Source of the DNA: Thermococcus paralvinellae
GTDB taxonomy: Archaea; Methanobacteriota_B; Thermococci; Thermococcales; Thermococcaceae
NCBI RefSeq assembly: GCF_000517445.1
Contig: NZ_CP006965.1
Coordinates: 496,001 to 560,000 of the forward strand
Direction of reading: 5' to 3'
Length of the DNA stretch: 64,000 nucleotides
Shown: positions 32,830-42,986 of the stretch, one piece after another
Numbering within the stretch: position 1 is the stretch's first letter
How the letters are laid out: each line of letters begins with the position of its first letter
Made by a program: the position numbers and the translations under genes
Notes under the pieces: generated by a model
Told to the model about the DNA's origin: nothing
Databases searched by the model: none
Seen by the model: the letters and a program-made list of their open reading frames with translations, nothing else

Positions 32830-32896
32830 TATGCTTAGTGATGAGTGCCCTTGATCCTGATGAAAAGATGATGAGCGGATTCCTGGCTGATTTCTC
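32830..32896 (+). ncRNA. Box C/D sRNA (upstream of herA)
   Basis: Boxes in order: C GTGATGA (32838-32844), 12-nt guide GTGCCCTTGATC, D' CTGA (32857-32860), C' ATGATGA (32868-32874), 12-nt guide GCGGATTCCTGG, D CTGA (32887-32890). Both guides have the 12-base length usual in archaea. A TATA box (GATTTAAAAG, about 32806-32815) sits about 25 bp ahead, indicating an independent transcript. It should guide 2'-O-methylation of targets containing GATCAAGGGCAC and CCAGGAATCCGC; I cannot name the target RNAs. Confidence 0.82.
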
Positions 32897-32958
32897 CTTT
32901 TGTTTATTGAACAAAGATTTATATTCACATCCAAGAGTAATTATGAAAAGGTGGTAAC

Positions 32959-34692
32959 ATGAAAATAACAGAAGAAGTCGTTGGTATAGTCAAAGGTGAG
33001 GCAACTGTCACAAACTACACATTCTCTGCTCAGCCTGATGCCGAATTACGATTTGGAGAATTTGTTGTTGCCCAAAATAGAGAGGGTGAGTGGGTCATTG
33101 GCAATATTAGAAAGCTTGAAAATATAAACTGGCTTCTCAGTGGAGGAAAAAGCACCTATCATGCCCTTCAACTGGATTTAGAACAATATGGAGACAGTAT
33201 TGAAGCTAATGAAGAACTTATAGCAACTGTAAGAATTCTTGGTAAAATCAAAATTAACGGGGAAAAAGTTGAAGTTTTGCCAAATAGAGTTCCTATTCCC
33301 AATGGTAGGAAGGTGTATCGTCTAAGCGATGAAGTTCTCAAGGCAATATATAATCCCGGAGTTGGATATATAGAGATTGGAAATCTTCTTTTGAGAGAAA
33401 GTGTTCCAATTTATCTAAATGCTGATGAACTCGTTTCAAGGCATTTTGCAGTTTTAGCTGTTACAGGCGCTGGTAAATCAAATACTGTGGCTGTGATGAT
33501 TAGTCAAATTGTTGAAAAGCTTAGGGGCACAGTTGTTGTTCTCGATCCTCATGGAGATTACATTAAGCTAAAGCTTCCAAATACTGGAAAAGAGTATGTC
33601 AAGATAATTGAAGCTAAAATAAGACCAGAGGAGATGGACAGTGAGGAATTGGCTGATTTGATTGAGGTTGCCAAAAATGCAACAATTCAGAGAGAATTCT
33701 TGGCCAAAGCTTGGGAAACCGTTAAGCATGAGTATCCGAACCTAGGTGGCAGAGAGATTATCGAAAAGCTCATGGAAACAATAAGTGATTGGATAAGGCA
33801 TAAGGAGGCGAGATACTGGGACGGGGCAAAGCAGAGCTATCTAACTGAGGAGCTCAAGTCAGAGAGAGTTGATACTTTGAGGGGAGTTGTTCTGAGAATC
33901 AGAAGATTCCTAAGAAACTATGGAGCATTATTGACGAGTGAGGATTTAATTTCCCAGATTGAGCCAGGTAAAGCTAATGTCATTGATTTAGGTCCTTTAG
34001 ATGAAGGGCAAATGAAAGTTGTCGTTGGTAAGCTTTTGCATGCTATATTTGAGGCGAGAGTGGATTATGAAAAAGCAAGGAAGAAGCTTGAACGCATAAA
34101 AGAAGAATTGAGAGAAAGTAAGGTTGCCAGAACTTCAAAGCTTGAGGAAGAAATGAGAGAGCTTGAGAAAACTATGAGGGATATTGAAGCTAAAAGCAAA
34201 GCTCTCGCTGAACCAATCCTTCTGATTGTGGAAGAAGCTCACATCTTCGCTCCACAAGGAGAGCACAATGACGCTGTGAGAATTTTAAGCAGAATTGCGA
34301 GAGAAGGTAGAAAATTTGGAGTTGGTTTGGGAATAGTATCTCAAAGACCAAATAAGCTGAATGAAGATGTCTTGAGCCAAACAAACACGAAGATAATTTT
34401 AAGGATTGTGAACCCAAAAGACCAAGATTATGTTCTTAAAGCGAGTGAGCAACTGAGTTCAGATTTGCTCTCAGATATTGCCTCTCTCGGTAAAGGTGAG
34501 GCTGTAATAGTTGGTCAAGCAATTACTCTACCTGCTTTGGTCAAAATACACAACTTCAAATCTAAAGGCGGAGATTACGGTGGTGAAGATATAGGAGTTG
34601 TCTCAAGATGGCTCAAGAGGGCTGAGGAAGAAGAAAAGGAGAGGGAAATTCAGCAGATTTATGAGGATGAGGGGATAGAGTATGACCTTTAA
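32959..34692 (+). CDS. herA: Bipolar DNA helicase HerA
   Basis: A 577-residue hexameric ATPase of the FtsK-HerA superfamily. The N-terminal HAS barrel spans about residues 1-150, Walker A is [10 protein letters not shown] near 168-176, and Walker B is [15 protein letters not shown] near 417. A coiled coil of about 60 residues ([25 protein letters not shown]) precedes it. HerA with NurA, Mre11 and Rad50 resects DNA ends for recombination repair. The start has GGTGG behind it and a TATA candidate ATTTATATTC near 32918-32927. The stop overlaps mre11. Confidence 0.95.
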   Translation: MKITEEVVGIVKGEATVTNYTFSAQPDAELRFGEFVVAQNREGEWVIGNIRKLENINWLLSGGKSTYHALQLDLEQYGDSIEANEELIATVRILGKIKINGEKVEVLPNRVPIPNGRKVYRLSDEVLKAIYNPGVGYIEIGNLLLRESVPIYLNADELVSRHFAVLAVTGAGKSNTVAVMISQIVEKLRGTVVVLDPHGDYIKLKLPNTGKEYVKIIEAKIRPEEMDSEELADLIEVAKNATIQREFLAKAWETVKHEYPNLGGREIIEKLMETISDWIRHKEARYWDGAKQSYLTEELKSERVDTLRGVVLRIRRFLRNYGALLTSEDLISQIEPGKANVIDLGPLDEGQMKVVVGKLLHAIFEARVDYEKARKKLERIKEELRESKVARTSKLEEEMRELEKTMRDIEAKSKALAEPILLIVEEAHIFAPQGEHNDAVRILSRIAREGRKFGVGLGIVSQRPNKLNEDVLSQTNTKIILRIVNPKDQDYVLKASEQLSSDLLSDIASLGKGEAVIVGQAITLPALVKIHNFKSKGGDYGGEDIGVVSRWLKRAEEEEKEREIQQIYEDEGIEYDL

Positions 34693-36013
34693 ATTTGCTC
34701 ACATTGCTGACGTCCATCTTGGATTTGAGCAGTACCGCTTGCCCTATAGAGCTGAAGAGTTCAGAGAAGCTTTTGAAACTGCGATAAAAAAAGCAGTTGA
34801 GGAGAAAGTTGATTTTATCTTGATAGCTGGAGATTTGTTCCACAGGAGTAATCCAAGCCCTCAGACTATTAAAGATGCTATTGATATTTTGTCGATTCCG
34901 AAAGAAGCCAACATTCCGGTTTTTGCCGTTGAAGGAAATCATGACAGAACTCAGAAAAGAATCTCCGCCTATCATCTCCTTGAGTCTTTGGGGTTGATTT
35001 ATCTCCTTGGATTCAGCGAGGAGAAAAAGGAGAATAAATATCAAACTACGGAAAAAGTCAATGGAAAATTAATTGTCAAGGGAGTTTTTGAGAAAGGGAA
35101 TAAGAGCATTGAGATTTACGGAATGAAGTTCATGAGTGCCGCATGGTTTGAGAGAAATAAGCTCGGCGATTATTTCAAACCGAGTGGAGATGCCATATTG
35201 ATGCTCCATCAAGGAATAAAGGAGATGATGGACAAGCTTTATCTTGAAACCCAGAGAGATTACTTTGAGATAAGCCTTGAAGACTTGCCAGATGGATTTC
35301 TCTATTACGCAATGGGTCATATACACAAGAGGTGGCAGACGAGCAAGGCTCTTGGGATCGTAGCTTATCCCGGTTCACTGCAAAGGTGGGACTTTGGGGA
35401 TTATGAGGTAAGATATAGATGGGATGGAAATAAGTTCTTGCCTCAAGCTGGAGAAGATAAGGGTTTTTTGATAGTTGAAGACTTTAAGCCCCAGTTCATT
35501 AAATTAGATGTCAGACCTTTCTATGATATCAGGATAAAGGCAAATGAAAGTGTTGCAAGAAGGGAACTAAAAAGGTTAGTGGCAAAGATACCGAGTGAGG
35601 CATTCTTAAGAGTTCATATTGAATGGGAAAAGCCTTTTGACGTTTCTTTCCTTCATGATGTTTTCAATGTTAAATATCTTTACATAAGGACAAAGTTCGG
35701 TAAAGTTTCTCTCTTGAAGGCAAAAGGGACAACTGCAAGCGAGTTTTTTACACCTATGGAACTTAAGGTAATTGAGAGAGTTGGAGAGAAGGACTTTGAG
35801 GAGTTTGATGAGATAATAAAGCTCATTTTAGAAGGCATGAATGATTCTATTAATGCTGTTGAGAAAGTCGTTGAGAAGGAAAAGACAGAAGAAAAGCTCC
35901 AAAAGACAGAGCTACAAGTGGAAAGAGAGGTAAAGGTTCAAAAAACTGAGAAAAAAGTGAAAAAAGTTCCTCCAAAGAAGAAATCTGACATTTTGGCTTG
36001 GTTGAAGGGGTGA
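34682..36013 (+). CDS. mre11: DNA double-strand break repair nuclease Mre11
   Basis: A 443-residue Mn-dependent phosphoesterase: [10 protein letters not shown] (DxH), [11 protein letters not shown] near residue 48, VEGNHDR near 85, and [10 protein letters not shown] near 218. The C-terminal Rad50-binding region is followed by a Lys/Glu-rich tail ([19 protein letters not shown]...). It overlaps herA by 11 bases and is followed by rad50 four bases later. It acts as the nuclease of the Mre11-Rad50 complex. Confidence 0.96.
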   Translation: MTFKFAHIADVHLGFEQYRLPYRAEEFREAFETAIKKAVEEKVDFILIAGDLFHRSNPSPQTIKDAIDILSIPKEANIPVFAVEGNHDRTQKRISAYHLLESLGLIYLLGFSEEKKENKYQTTEKVNGKLIVKGVFEKGNKSIEIYGMKFMSAAWFERNKLGDYFKPSGDAILMLHQGIKEMMDKLYLETQRDYFEISLEDLPDGFLYYAMGHIHKRWQTSKALGIVAYPGSLQRWDFGDYEVRYRWDGNKFLPQAGEDKGFLIVEDFKPQFIKLDVRPFYDIRIKANESVARRELKRLVAKIPSEAFLRVHIEWEKPFDVSFLHDVFNVKYLYIRTKFGKVSLLKAKGTTASEFFTPMELKVIERVGEKDFEEFDEIIKLILEGMNDSINAVEKVVEKEKTEEKLQKTELQVEREVKVQKTEKKVKKVPPKKKSDILAWLKG

Positions 36014-36017
36014 GAAA

Positions 36018-38669
36018 ATGAGAATTGAAAAAATCATTGTGAGGGACTTTCGCTCTCATGAATTTACTAAAGTAACTTTTACGTCTGGAATAAATCTGAT
36101 AATAGGTCAAAACGGTTCTGGAAAAAGCTCTCTGCTTGATGCAATTCTCATCGGCTTATACTGGCCTACAAAACCAAAAGACCTCAAAAAAGACAGCTTT
36201 CTTCGTGTTAATGGAAAAAGCACAGAGATAACGATATTCTTCGAAAAAGATGGAGTGAAATATCAAGTTCACCGCAACATAACGAGAAGTATTGCCTTTG
36301 CTAAGTACTACGACGGCACTTGGCACTATGTAACCGAGGCTAATCAAAAAGCTGTGAGAGACTGGATGGAAAAGCTTATTCCTTATGACATTTTTGTCAA
36401 TGCAATTTACATAAGACAGGGGGAAATTGATGCAATACTCGAGAGTGATGAAAGTAGAGAAAAAGTTGTGAGAAAAGTATTAGGCCTTGATAAATACGAA
36501 AACGCATATAAAAATCTCCTCGAGGTCAGAAAAGTAATAGACTCCAAAATTAAAGGGATTGAGGAATATCTGAACGCAATGAAGAACATAGATGATATGA
36601 TTAAAGAGGCTGAGAAAGAACTAAGTAGTGTTATTAAGCAGATAAATGAGCTTTCTCCTCAAATTCCAAAACTTAGAAGGGAAGTTGAGGAGTTTGAGAA
36701 AAAGTTAGACGAGCTTGACAAGCTTGCCGAAGAGCTTGAGAAGTTAAAAGAAAACAAGTCTAGGATTGAGAAATCTCTTGAAGGAATAAACGCAAAGATG
36801 AATTCCCTTGCTACTTCTATAGCTGAGAGAGAGTCAAAGGTTAAAGAACTTGAAGAGAAATTCAAAGAGTTCGAGAAAATTAAGCCCGAAGCAGAAAGAT
36901 ACAAAGAGCTTGAAGAATTTTATAGAGAGTACAGCGATGTGAAAGCCAAGGCAGAAAGAGAGATTAAAGGTTATGGGGGCCAGATAGCTCAGATTGAGGA
37001 AAGACTTAAGGAGCTGAAGAGAAAAGCAGAGGAACTTGAGGAATTACAAGAGAAAATATCCCAAATTGACGAACAGCTTGGAGAACTAGAGGAATATGCC
37101 AAGCAGTATGATGAAGCCTTAAGAATTAAAAAGACAATTGAATCCCTCAGAAAAAGGCTTAGCTTAAGTGAAGATGAACTCAAAAAGCTCAAAGCTGAAA
37201 TTGAAAACGCCAAGCAGAGAAAAGAGGAAATTCTTAGGGAAATTGAAGAAATTGGAGAGAAAAAGGGAGAGTTAAAAAATGCCACAAGTGAGAAGAACAA
37301 GGCTATTTTGGAGCTTAGGAAAGCTAGGGGCAAATGTCCAGTTTGTGGAACTGAACTAACGGAAAAGCACAGGGAAGATTTAATCAAAAAATACACTCTG
37401 GAAATTGAGGGCTATGCAAAAGAAATGGAGCAGCTTATGAGGAGAGAAAAGGAACTTAGGGCTGAGCTTGTAAACATTGAGAAGATACTAAAAAAGGAGA
37501 AGGATGTTATAACTAACGAGGAGATTCTCAATCAAATACGAGAAAATGAGAAGAAACTCTCTGAATTTAACCTTAAGGAACTCGAGGAGAAAGTTAAGAA
37601 GCATGAAAACCTCTCTGCTGAGAAGAACAAGCTTGAGGGAAGATTAAGGAGCATTCAAGATGAACTGAAGAAAAAAGCTGCCTTGGAGAAGAAGAAAACC
37701 TATTTGCAGAGAAAGATTTCGGAAATCAAAGCCAATCTATATGAGTATGAGGCTAAACTTAAAAATCTCGGATTTGAGAACATCGACACTCTAAAAGCCG
37801 AGATTGAGGTACTGAAGCCAGTTTATGAGAAGTATCTAAAGCTCCTGAACTCGGAGAAAGAACTCAAAGCTGAAAAAGAACGTCTTCAAAGGGACAAGAA
37901 CGAATTAGAGATCCTTAAAGAGAAAAAAGCTGGGCTGGAAAAAGCTCTTTCTGAGATAAAGGAAAGGTTAGAGAGACTTGAGAAGGATTACAGCAAAGAT
38001 GAACATGAAAGAGTTAGAAAAGAGTACATTGAAAAGAGAGGGGCACTTATAAAGGCAGAAACTGAGCTCGAAAATCTTGAAAAGAGGAAAGAAGAGCTGA
38101 TCAAAAACTTAGAGAACTTAAAGAATGAGAAGGAAAACGTTAAAATCAAAAGAAAGGAGCTTGAAGACTTAAAGAAAGCCCGTGAGAGAGTTCAAGAGCT
38201 GAGAGAAAAAGTTAGAAAGTTCAAGAATATTCTCAAGGAAGACGCTTTGGCGAAAGTTGGGGAATATGCAAGTGAAATCTTTGAGGAGCTGACAGAGGAG
38301 AAGTATTCGGGGATAACTGTAAAGGCTAAGGAGAACAAGGTTGTTCTTGGCGTTATTTACGATGGAAAGGAAAGGGATTTATCATTCTTAAGTGGTGGTG
38401 AAAGGATAGCACTTGGATTGGCATTTAGACTGGCTTTGTCCTTGTATCTAGCTGGGGAAATTCCTCTACTTATAATGGATGAGCCGACACCGTATCTTGA
38501 TGACGAGAGAAGGAGGAGGCTTGTTGATATAATGGAGCGCTACCTTAGGAGAATTCCACAGGTAATCATAGTTTCTCATGATGAGGAGCTGAAGGACGCT
38601 GCAGACAGGGTCATTAGGGTTAGACTTGAGAATGGAGTCTCGAAAGTGGAAGAGGTTGAGGTGAGCTGA
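36018..38669 (+). CDS. rad50: DNA double-strand break repair ATPase Rad50
   Basis: An 883-residue SMC-like ATPase. Walker A GQNGSGKSS lies near residue 34; two long coiled-coil arms flank the zinc hook GKCPVCGTELTEKH (CPVC at about residues 439-442); the signature LSGGERIALGLAF is near 792 and Walker B LLIMDEPTPYLDD near 815. The coiled coil is rich in Glu/Lys. The gene lies between mre11 and nurA with no gap to nurA. Confidence 0.96.
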   Translation: MRIEKIIVRDFRSHEFTKVTFTSGINLIIGQNGSGKSSLLDAILIGLYWPTKPKDLKKDSFLRVNGKSTEITIFFEKDGVKYQVHRNITRSIAFAKYYDGTWHYVTEANQKAVRDWMEKLIPYDIFVNAIYIRQGEIDAILESDESREKVVRKVLGLDKYENAYKNLLEVRKVIDSKIKGIEEYLNAMKNIDDMIKEAEKELSSVIKQINELSPQIPKLRREVEEFEKKLDELDKLAEELEKLKENKSRIEKSLEGINAKMNSLATSIAERESKVKELEEKFKEFEKIKPEAERYKELEEFYREYSDVKAKAEREIKGYGGQIAQIEERLKELKRKAEELEELQEKISQIDEQLGELEEYAKQYDEALRIKKTIESLRKRLSLSEDELKKLKAEIENAKQRKEEILREIEEIGEKKGELKNATSEKNKAILELRKARGKCPVCGTELTEKHREDLIKKYTLEIEGYAKEMEQLMRREKELRAELVNIEKILKKEKDVITNEEILNQIRENEKKLSEFNLKELEEKVKKHENLSAEKNKLEGRLRSIQDELKKKAALEKKKTYLQRKISEIKANLYEYEAKLKNLGFENIDTLKAEIEVLKPVYEKYLKLLNSEKELKAEKERLQRDKNELEILKEKKAGLEKALSEIKERLERLEKDYSKDEHERVRKEYIEKRGALIKAETELENLEKRKEELIKNLENLKNEKENVKIKRKELEDLKKARERVQELREKVRKFKNILKEDALAKVGEYASEIFEELTEEKYSGITVKAKENKVVLGVIYDGKERDLSFLSGGERIALGLAFRLALSLYLAGEIPLLIMDEPTPYLDDERRRRLVDIMERYLRRIPQVIIVSHDEELKDAADRVIRVRLENGVSKVEEVEVS

Positions 38670-40013
38670 ATGTATCGTCTAATTTCGAAGGATCAAGCGG
38701 ATAAAATTCTCAACATGCTCACTAATGAGCTCAGAGAGGCCGAGAATGTTTTGAGTGGGAAAATTGAATGGAAACCTCTGCCAGAAAAGAGAGAGAGCAA
38801 AGTTTATGCTGTTGATGGCAGTCAAGGGAAGGCAAGGCTAAGCGGAACGATAATCTATACCGTTGCATCTTTTGCCTTTGGTAATGGCAAAAGCGCACGT
38901 TTGGTTTATACTAATGCTATGATCTACAATCATGGAATCTCTGACCAGATAATTAGGTTGCAGATGGAAACCCTTGAGAACAAGCTTGGTGCTCTAGTTG
39001 GGACTGATGAGCACATGATTTTAATGGATGGAACGCTTACAGGTTCTTTAACGAGACCCCCTGTTTATCCGGAGAGTGTGAGGGGTATAACTACCGTGAT
39101 GAATGCTTTAGGGGAGAAAAGCTTAGAACAGCTTATTGATGATTTTATCCATAAACTTAATGACCACTATGAAGAGCTTGAAAGGAAGCTCGCAGAAAAG
39201 AGAGAAATCCGAGAGTTCGTGATATTGGCAGATGAAGTGGTGGATGAATATTCGGAGTTTTATAAAGCCATGGAGGGATACACATACAGGGATGCGCCTC
39301 TCCCGAGTAATCTTAGAAAACTGAAAGTTTCATTAATCACGCTTCAAGAGGCTGCCGAAAGGGGAGAGACCATTGAAGATGTTATAAACCGCTATCTCTC
39401 CGAATATGGGGAAGAAAAGACATTGACTCTTGAAGATGCCAAGAACACCATCCACGTCGTTTTGGGATATCTTGAATATCTCTACTCTCTCGAAAAGCTT
39501 CTCCAGAGAGAACTTATATACATTGCAAAGAGCTTTTACAACAGAAAAATTACTTCAAAGCTCGGCATTAGTGCTGTTGATGTTCCATTCCTTGATGCTT
39601 ATCTGCTCAAGGTTTATGGAGAAGAACTTCCAGGTTATTACGTAATTTACGACCCAGAGAAAACCGAGGAGAAAAAGAAGATAGCTCACCGTCTGCCGAG
39701 GGTTTTGAGAAAATACTTCCCAACTGTTCAGGAGTTCATAGAAAAAGGAGTCCCATCCGCCTATATTAGAACAATGAAAGGTGGAGTCATATATCTGCTT
39801 CAATCTAACCGCACAATCGGCGGTGAACTCATAGGAAAGCTTCTCTGGCATGAGAGTAGTGGGTATATAAGACCTCTTCAGAGGGCGCATGAAGGAGTAA
39901 AGATTGAGCAGAAGATGTTCAAGGCAGAGCTTGAGGCACTCATGAACTACTTAAAGAGGAAAAACAAAGAGCTGAGGGTTTTCATAAAATATGGAAGGTC
40001 GCCTTTGGAGTAA
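38670..40013 (+). CDS. nurA: 5'-3' nuclease NurA
   Basis: A 447-residue nuclease of the NurA family: [20 protein letters not shown] (motif I Asp near residue 49), [18 protein letters not shown] near 110, and [14 protein letters not shown] near 185. It works with HerA to produce single-stranded 3' tails. The ATG overlaps the rad50 stop (TGAATG), and its stop codon is immediately next to the stop of the convergent tgtA, leaving no intergenic base. Confidence 0.93.
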   Translation: MYRLISKDQADKILNMLTNELREAENVLSGKIEWKPLPEKRESKVYAVDGSQGKARLSGTIIYTVASFAFGNGKSARLVYTNAMIYNHGISDQIIRLQMETLENKLGALVGTDEHMILMDGTLTGSLTRPPVYPESVRGITTVMNALGEKSLEQLIDDFIHKLNDHYEELERKLAEKREIREFVILADEVVDEYSEFYKAMEGYTYRDAPLPSNLRKLKVSLITLQEAAERGETIEDVINRYLSEYGEEKTLTLEDAKNTIHVVLGYLEYLYSLEKLLQRELIYIAKSFYNRKITSKLGISAVDVPFLDAYLLKVYGEELPGYYVIYDPEKTEEKKKIAHRLPRVLRKYFPTVQEFIEKGVPSAYIRTMKGGVIYLLQSNRTIGGELIGKLLWHESSGYIRPLQRAHEGVKIEQKMFKAELEALMNYLKRKNKELRVFIKYGRSPLE

Positions 40014-41750
40014 TTATTTTTCAATTCCCCTCCTCACCTTCACAGCTAACCCTTGCTGGAATATCTTAAGTTCTTTTCCACTGAGCAGAGTCTGTCCAGT
40101 AGCTAAAAGCTCATCGTTTTTGTTGACAACCAAAACCTCATCATATGGTCTTATGTTCTCATCGGCATCAATCACGAACTTTGCAAAGACATTCTTTCCT
40201 TTTCTCGCGAAAGGCTCTGCATCTTCATTTACAACGACTCTCATTCTTGGATAGGGCAGAATCTTGTGAAGTCTCTTTGCTCCTTCAATGCCAAGCGTTA
40301 ACAGTCCGTCTTCAGCTCTAAATGTTGCCAAATGTTTGCCTTTAGCTTTAATCTGCCTCGGCATTCCTGTCTTTCTTGACAGCTCAACAAATGCATCTTT
40401 GAAAGCTTCACTAGCTCCTTCGCCAAATTGGTATTCTGCCACAGCTTGGATGTAGAGCCTTGCCTCATTTTTCTTTGGCTTCTCAATTGTGAATTCCTCT
40501 TCTCCTTCACTCTGGGCAAAAGGATAGCTCAAACTCAAATACTTTGGAATCTCACCAAAGATTGGGTGGTTTATAGTTTCAGGGAACTTCTGTTTAACCA
40601 TCTCAGCTTTCTGCTTGGCTCTCCATACTGTTGGGGTTCTCATTATTTCTTCGCTCACTTTGAAGAAAGCCGAGCTTTTTGTTATTGGCTCATTTTCTTC
40701 GAGGTAATCTCTGTACTCAAGCAGCCTCTTGTATGCAGAGAAAAGCTTTGGATGAGACCTTGAGCGCTCATCAACTAATCTCCAGAGTTCTCCTTCCTTT
40801 ATTGCCTGCTTTACTCTGTTCAGCTCCTCTCTAATCACCCAGAGGTTGTGAAGTGCAAGCAGCTTGACTCTTTCCTCTTTTGGCATTTCTTTAAGCTCTT
40901 GGGGCATATAGCGGGAGCAGACAGGGCAGGAGCATGGGAAATATTCGAGCTCACTTAAATGCTTAGTTCCTTCTGGGGTTAAATAGCGGTCATCTTTTGC
41001 ATATAGGGCGTAGCTTGCCGAATCAAACAAGTCAATTCCCATAGCAACAGCCAAAGCAAATATCATTGGATGACCGGCACCGAAGAGATGAACAGGTCTG
41101 TCAGGTCTCAAGCCGAGCTTTGAAGCGATAACAACGTCAACTAAGTCCCTGTAACGGTAGGACTCCATCAAGGGAACGACCGCCCCGATTGGATGAATCT
41201 CAAAGTTCATCTCGCTGAGCTTTTTGGCAGCATAAGTCCTTAAGTCAAGATATGTTGAACCTTGAACTGTTGCATTCATCGGAATCTGCTTTACCCCTTC
41301 AGCTTCCTTAGCTCTCTCTAGGGTTATCCTTAAGTCTTCTTCAGCTTTTTCCCTTGGAGCATCCGGAACTGTGGGAATATCGAGAAAAGTCCCAATATCA
41401 ACTCCAATCCTATGCTGAAACTCGATGATTTCCCTATTAGTTACATCTATTCCGCCGTAGCGCATGAGCTGGAATGAGCCGGAATCAACTTCAATTATGC
41501 CGTCATAGTCCAAAAGCTTGTGAATTCCCATTTCAAGAGCTTTTTGCCTTAGCTCCTCGTCCTTGTAAATGATGTATGAGTTCGTGATTATTATGTTGAA
41601 TCCCATCTCTTTCAGTTCTTTTGGAGTTACTATGAGCTGTTTTGGATTAACTACAGGCATTATAGCTGGAGTTTCAATTCTCTTTCCATTAACTTCGAGC
41701 TTTCCAATTCTGCCGGCAGCATCTCTCGCTTTTATCTCAAACTTGAACAT
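40014..41750 (-). CDS. tgtA: tRNA-guanine(15) transglycosylase (archaeosine pathway)
   Basis: A 578-residue enzyme that exchanges G15 of tRNA for preQ0. The catalytic barrel has VDSGSFQLMRYGG near residue 94, MNATVQGSTYLDLR near 155, HLFGAGHP near 223 and the zinc site CSCPVCSRYMPQEL near 279-285. The C-terminal segment (from about residue 500, RMRVVVNEDAEPFARKGKNVFAKFV...) is the PUA RNA-binding domain. It is convergent with nurA. Confidence 0.95.
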   Translation of the reverse strand: MFKFEIKARDAAGRIGKLEVNGKRIETPAIMPVVNPKQLIVTPKELKEMGFNIIITNSYIIYKDEELRQKALEMGIHKLLDYDGIIEVDSGSFQLMRYGGIDVTNREIIEFQHRIGVDIGTFLDIPTVPDAPREKAEEDLRITLERAKEAEGVKQIPMNATVQGSTYLDLRTYAAKKLSEMNFEIHPIGAVVPLMESYRYRDLVDVVIASKLGLRPDRPVHLFGAGHPMIFALAVAMGIDLFDSASYALYAKDDRYLTPEGTKHLSELEYFPCSCPVCSRYMPQELKEMPKEERVKLLALHNLWVIREELNRVKQAIKEGELWRLVDERSRSHPKLFSAYKRLLEYRDYLEENEPITKSSAFFKVSEEIMRTPTVWRAKQKAEMVKQKFPETINHPIFGEIPKYLSLSYPFAQSEGEEEFTIEKPKKNEARLYIQAVAEYQFGEGASEAFKDAFVELSRKTGMPRQIKAKGKHLATFRAEDGLLTLGIEGAKRLHKILPYPRMRVVVNEDAEPFARKGKNVFAKFVIDADENIRPYDEVLVVNKNDELLATGQTLLSGKELKIFQQGLAVKVRRGIEK

Positions 41751-41783
41751 TTCTCAACACCAAAAGGAAATAGAAAAGGGGGT

Positions 41784-41906
41784 TTAAAAGGTATTCCAAA
41801 GCCTCCTCTTAGGAGCCTTTTCCCTCAGGGCTTTGGCAGTTAAGATCGCCCCTCCAATCATTTCGAGTATTCCACTTGCTAGGATGAAATATCCAAGCTC
41901 CTCCAT
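41784..41906 (-). CDS. Small membrane protein (40 residues) after the phosphate transporter
   Basis: ATG 41906 begins MEELGYFILASGILEMIGGA, one membrane helix followed by a basic tail ending in KRRLWNTF. GAGGG lies about seven bases upstream, and CTTTTTAAAC near the end of pit (about 41938-41947) could be its own TATA box. A longer reading back into pit in another frame has no start signal. I recognise no family. The evidence is the start signal plus the composition, so confidence is modest. Confidence 0.45.
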   Translation of the reverse strand: MEELGYFILASGILEMIGGAILTAKALREKAPKRRLWNTF

Positions 41907-41941
41907 TGGAGTTCCCTCAATAGCCGCTCGACCCTTTGGGT

Positions 41942-42892
41942 TTAAAAAGTTAACGGTAAAACACTGAAAATCTTGATAAATAGCAAAGTCAATAAACAAG
42001 AAACCAAAGGTGCCAAAATCCAACCTTTTACAATATTAAAAGCCAGCTTCTTGTTGATTTTCTGCCCCTTTAGCAGTCCTAATCCTATAATCCCTCCAAT
42101 AATTGCCTGCCCGGAACTTACAGGAAGTCCTATTATATTTGCTGAGGTTACGGCTAGGGCGGAACCAAACTGGGCGGAAAATCCTGCTAAAGGGCCGAGC
42201 TGGGTCAGATTTTTGCCAATGGTCATTAGTACCTCATAGCTGAAAGTTAGGGCTCCAAGGAATAACGCCAGCGCAAGGATTAGCTTTAATGTGCTGCCTT
42301 CAATATTGGTTGAGTAGGTTAAGAGACCAATTACGTTTGAGAGTTCGTTTGCTCCAAGATTAAAAGATGCATAAGCAGAGCTCAAAATTATCATCCATCT
42401 GTAGAGAATTTCAATCTCATAAATTTTTGAAATGTGGTTTATAATCCTCCCATATATGGCAAAGACCAAAATGGATAGTATAGCTGCTGCTATTGGGGAA
42501 ACTACCCAAGCTAGAGCTATCTTTAAAACGATACTCCAATTTACGTAAGTCTTTTGGTAAACTCCAATTCCGACGATTGCTCCTATGATTGACTGGGTAG
42601 TTGAGATGGGCAAGCCTCTGAATGAAGCAAAAGTTACGGCTAAAGCTGAAGCTAAAAGTGCAAAGGGAATATAGCCTTTATCAAAGTCCGGGACAATATT
42701 GCTACCTACTGTGTGGGCAACATTTGAGCTGCCGAGGAATGCTCCTAAGAGTGAAAATATTCCAATTAGGAAGACCGCTCTCCTAAAGCTTAGAATCTCT
42801 GATCCTACAGCTATCCCCACGGCTTTTGCACTGTCGTTAGCTCCTATGCTCCATGCCATAAAGAGCCCTGCTGCAATTATTGCCCAATCCAT
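41942..42892 (-). CDS. PiT-family inorganic phosphate (or sulfate) transporter
   Basis: A 316-residue permease with about ten membrane helices and the two family motifs in inverted halves: SIGANDSAKAVG near residue 17 and NLGANELSNVIG near 180. The C-terminal half repeats SGQAIIGGIIGLG (first-half counterpart TTQSIIGAIVGIG). It moves phosphate with sodium or protons. The start ATG 42892 follows GAGGTGAT. Just ahead of it are two tandem TATA-like repeats (42920-42937). Confidence 0.88.
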   Translation of the reverse strand: MDWAIIAAGLFMAWSIGANDSAKAVGIAVGSEILSFRRAVFLIGIFSLLGAFLGSSNVAHTVGSNIVPDFDKGYIPFALLASALAVTFASFRGLPISTTQSIIGAIVGIGVYQKTYVNWSIVLKIALAWVVSPIAAAILSILVFAIYGRIINHISKIYEIEILYRWMIILSSAYASFNLGANELSNVIGLLTYSTNIEGSTLKLILALALFLGALTFSYEVLMTIGKNLTQLGPLAGFSAQFGSALAVTSANIIGLPVSSGQAIIGGIIGLGLLKGQKINKKLAFNIVKGWILAPLVSCLLTLLFIKIFSVLPLTF

Positions 42893-42919
42893 TGTTATCA
42901 CCTCTATATTTTATGGTGT

Positions 42920-42937
42920 ACTATATAGACTATATAG
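42920..42937 (-). promoter_or_regulatory. Tandem 9-bp repeat with TATA character before the PiT gene
   Basis: On the plus strand ACTATATAG occurs twice head to tail without a spacer. Each copy contains TATATA, so the two could be alternative TATA boxes or one TATA plus an operator copy. The PiT gene starts 28 bp downstream on the minus strand. Confidence 0.45.
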
Positions 42938-42986
42938 CCAGCCAGATACATTTTTAAACTTTTTGGTAGCAATAAAGCTAACAAGA

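Noticed and set aside
41907-42023. N-terminal extension of the small protein after the PiT gene
   Set aside because: It overlaps the end of the PiT gene in another frame and has no start signal; the ATG at 41906 has one.
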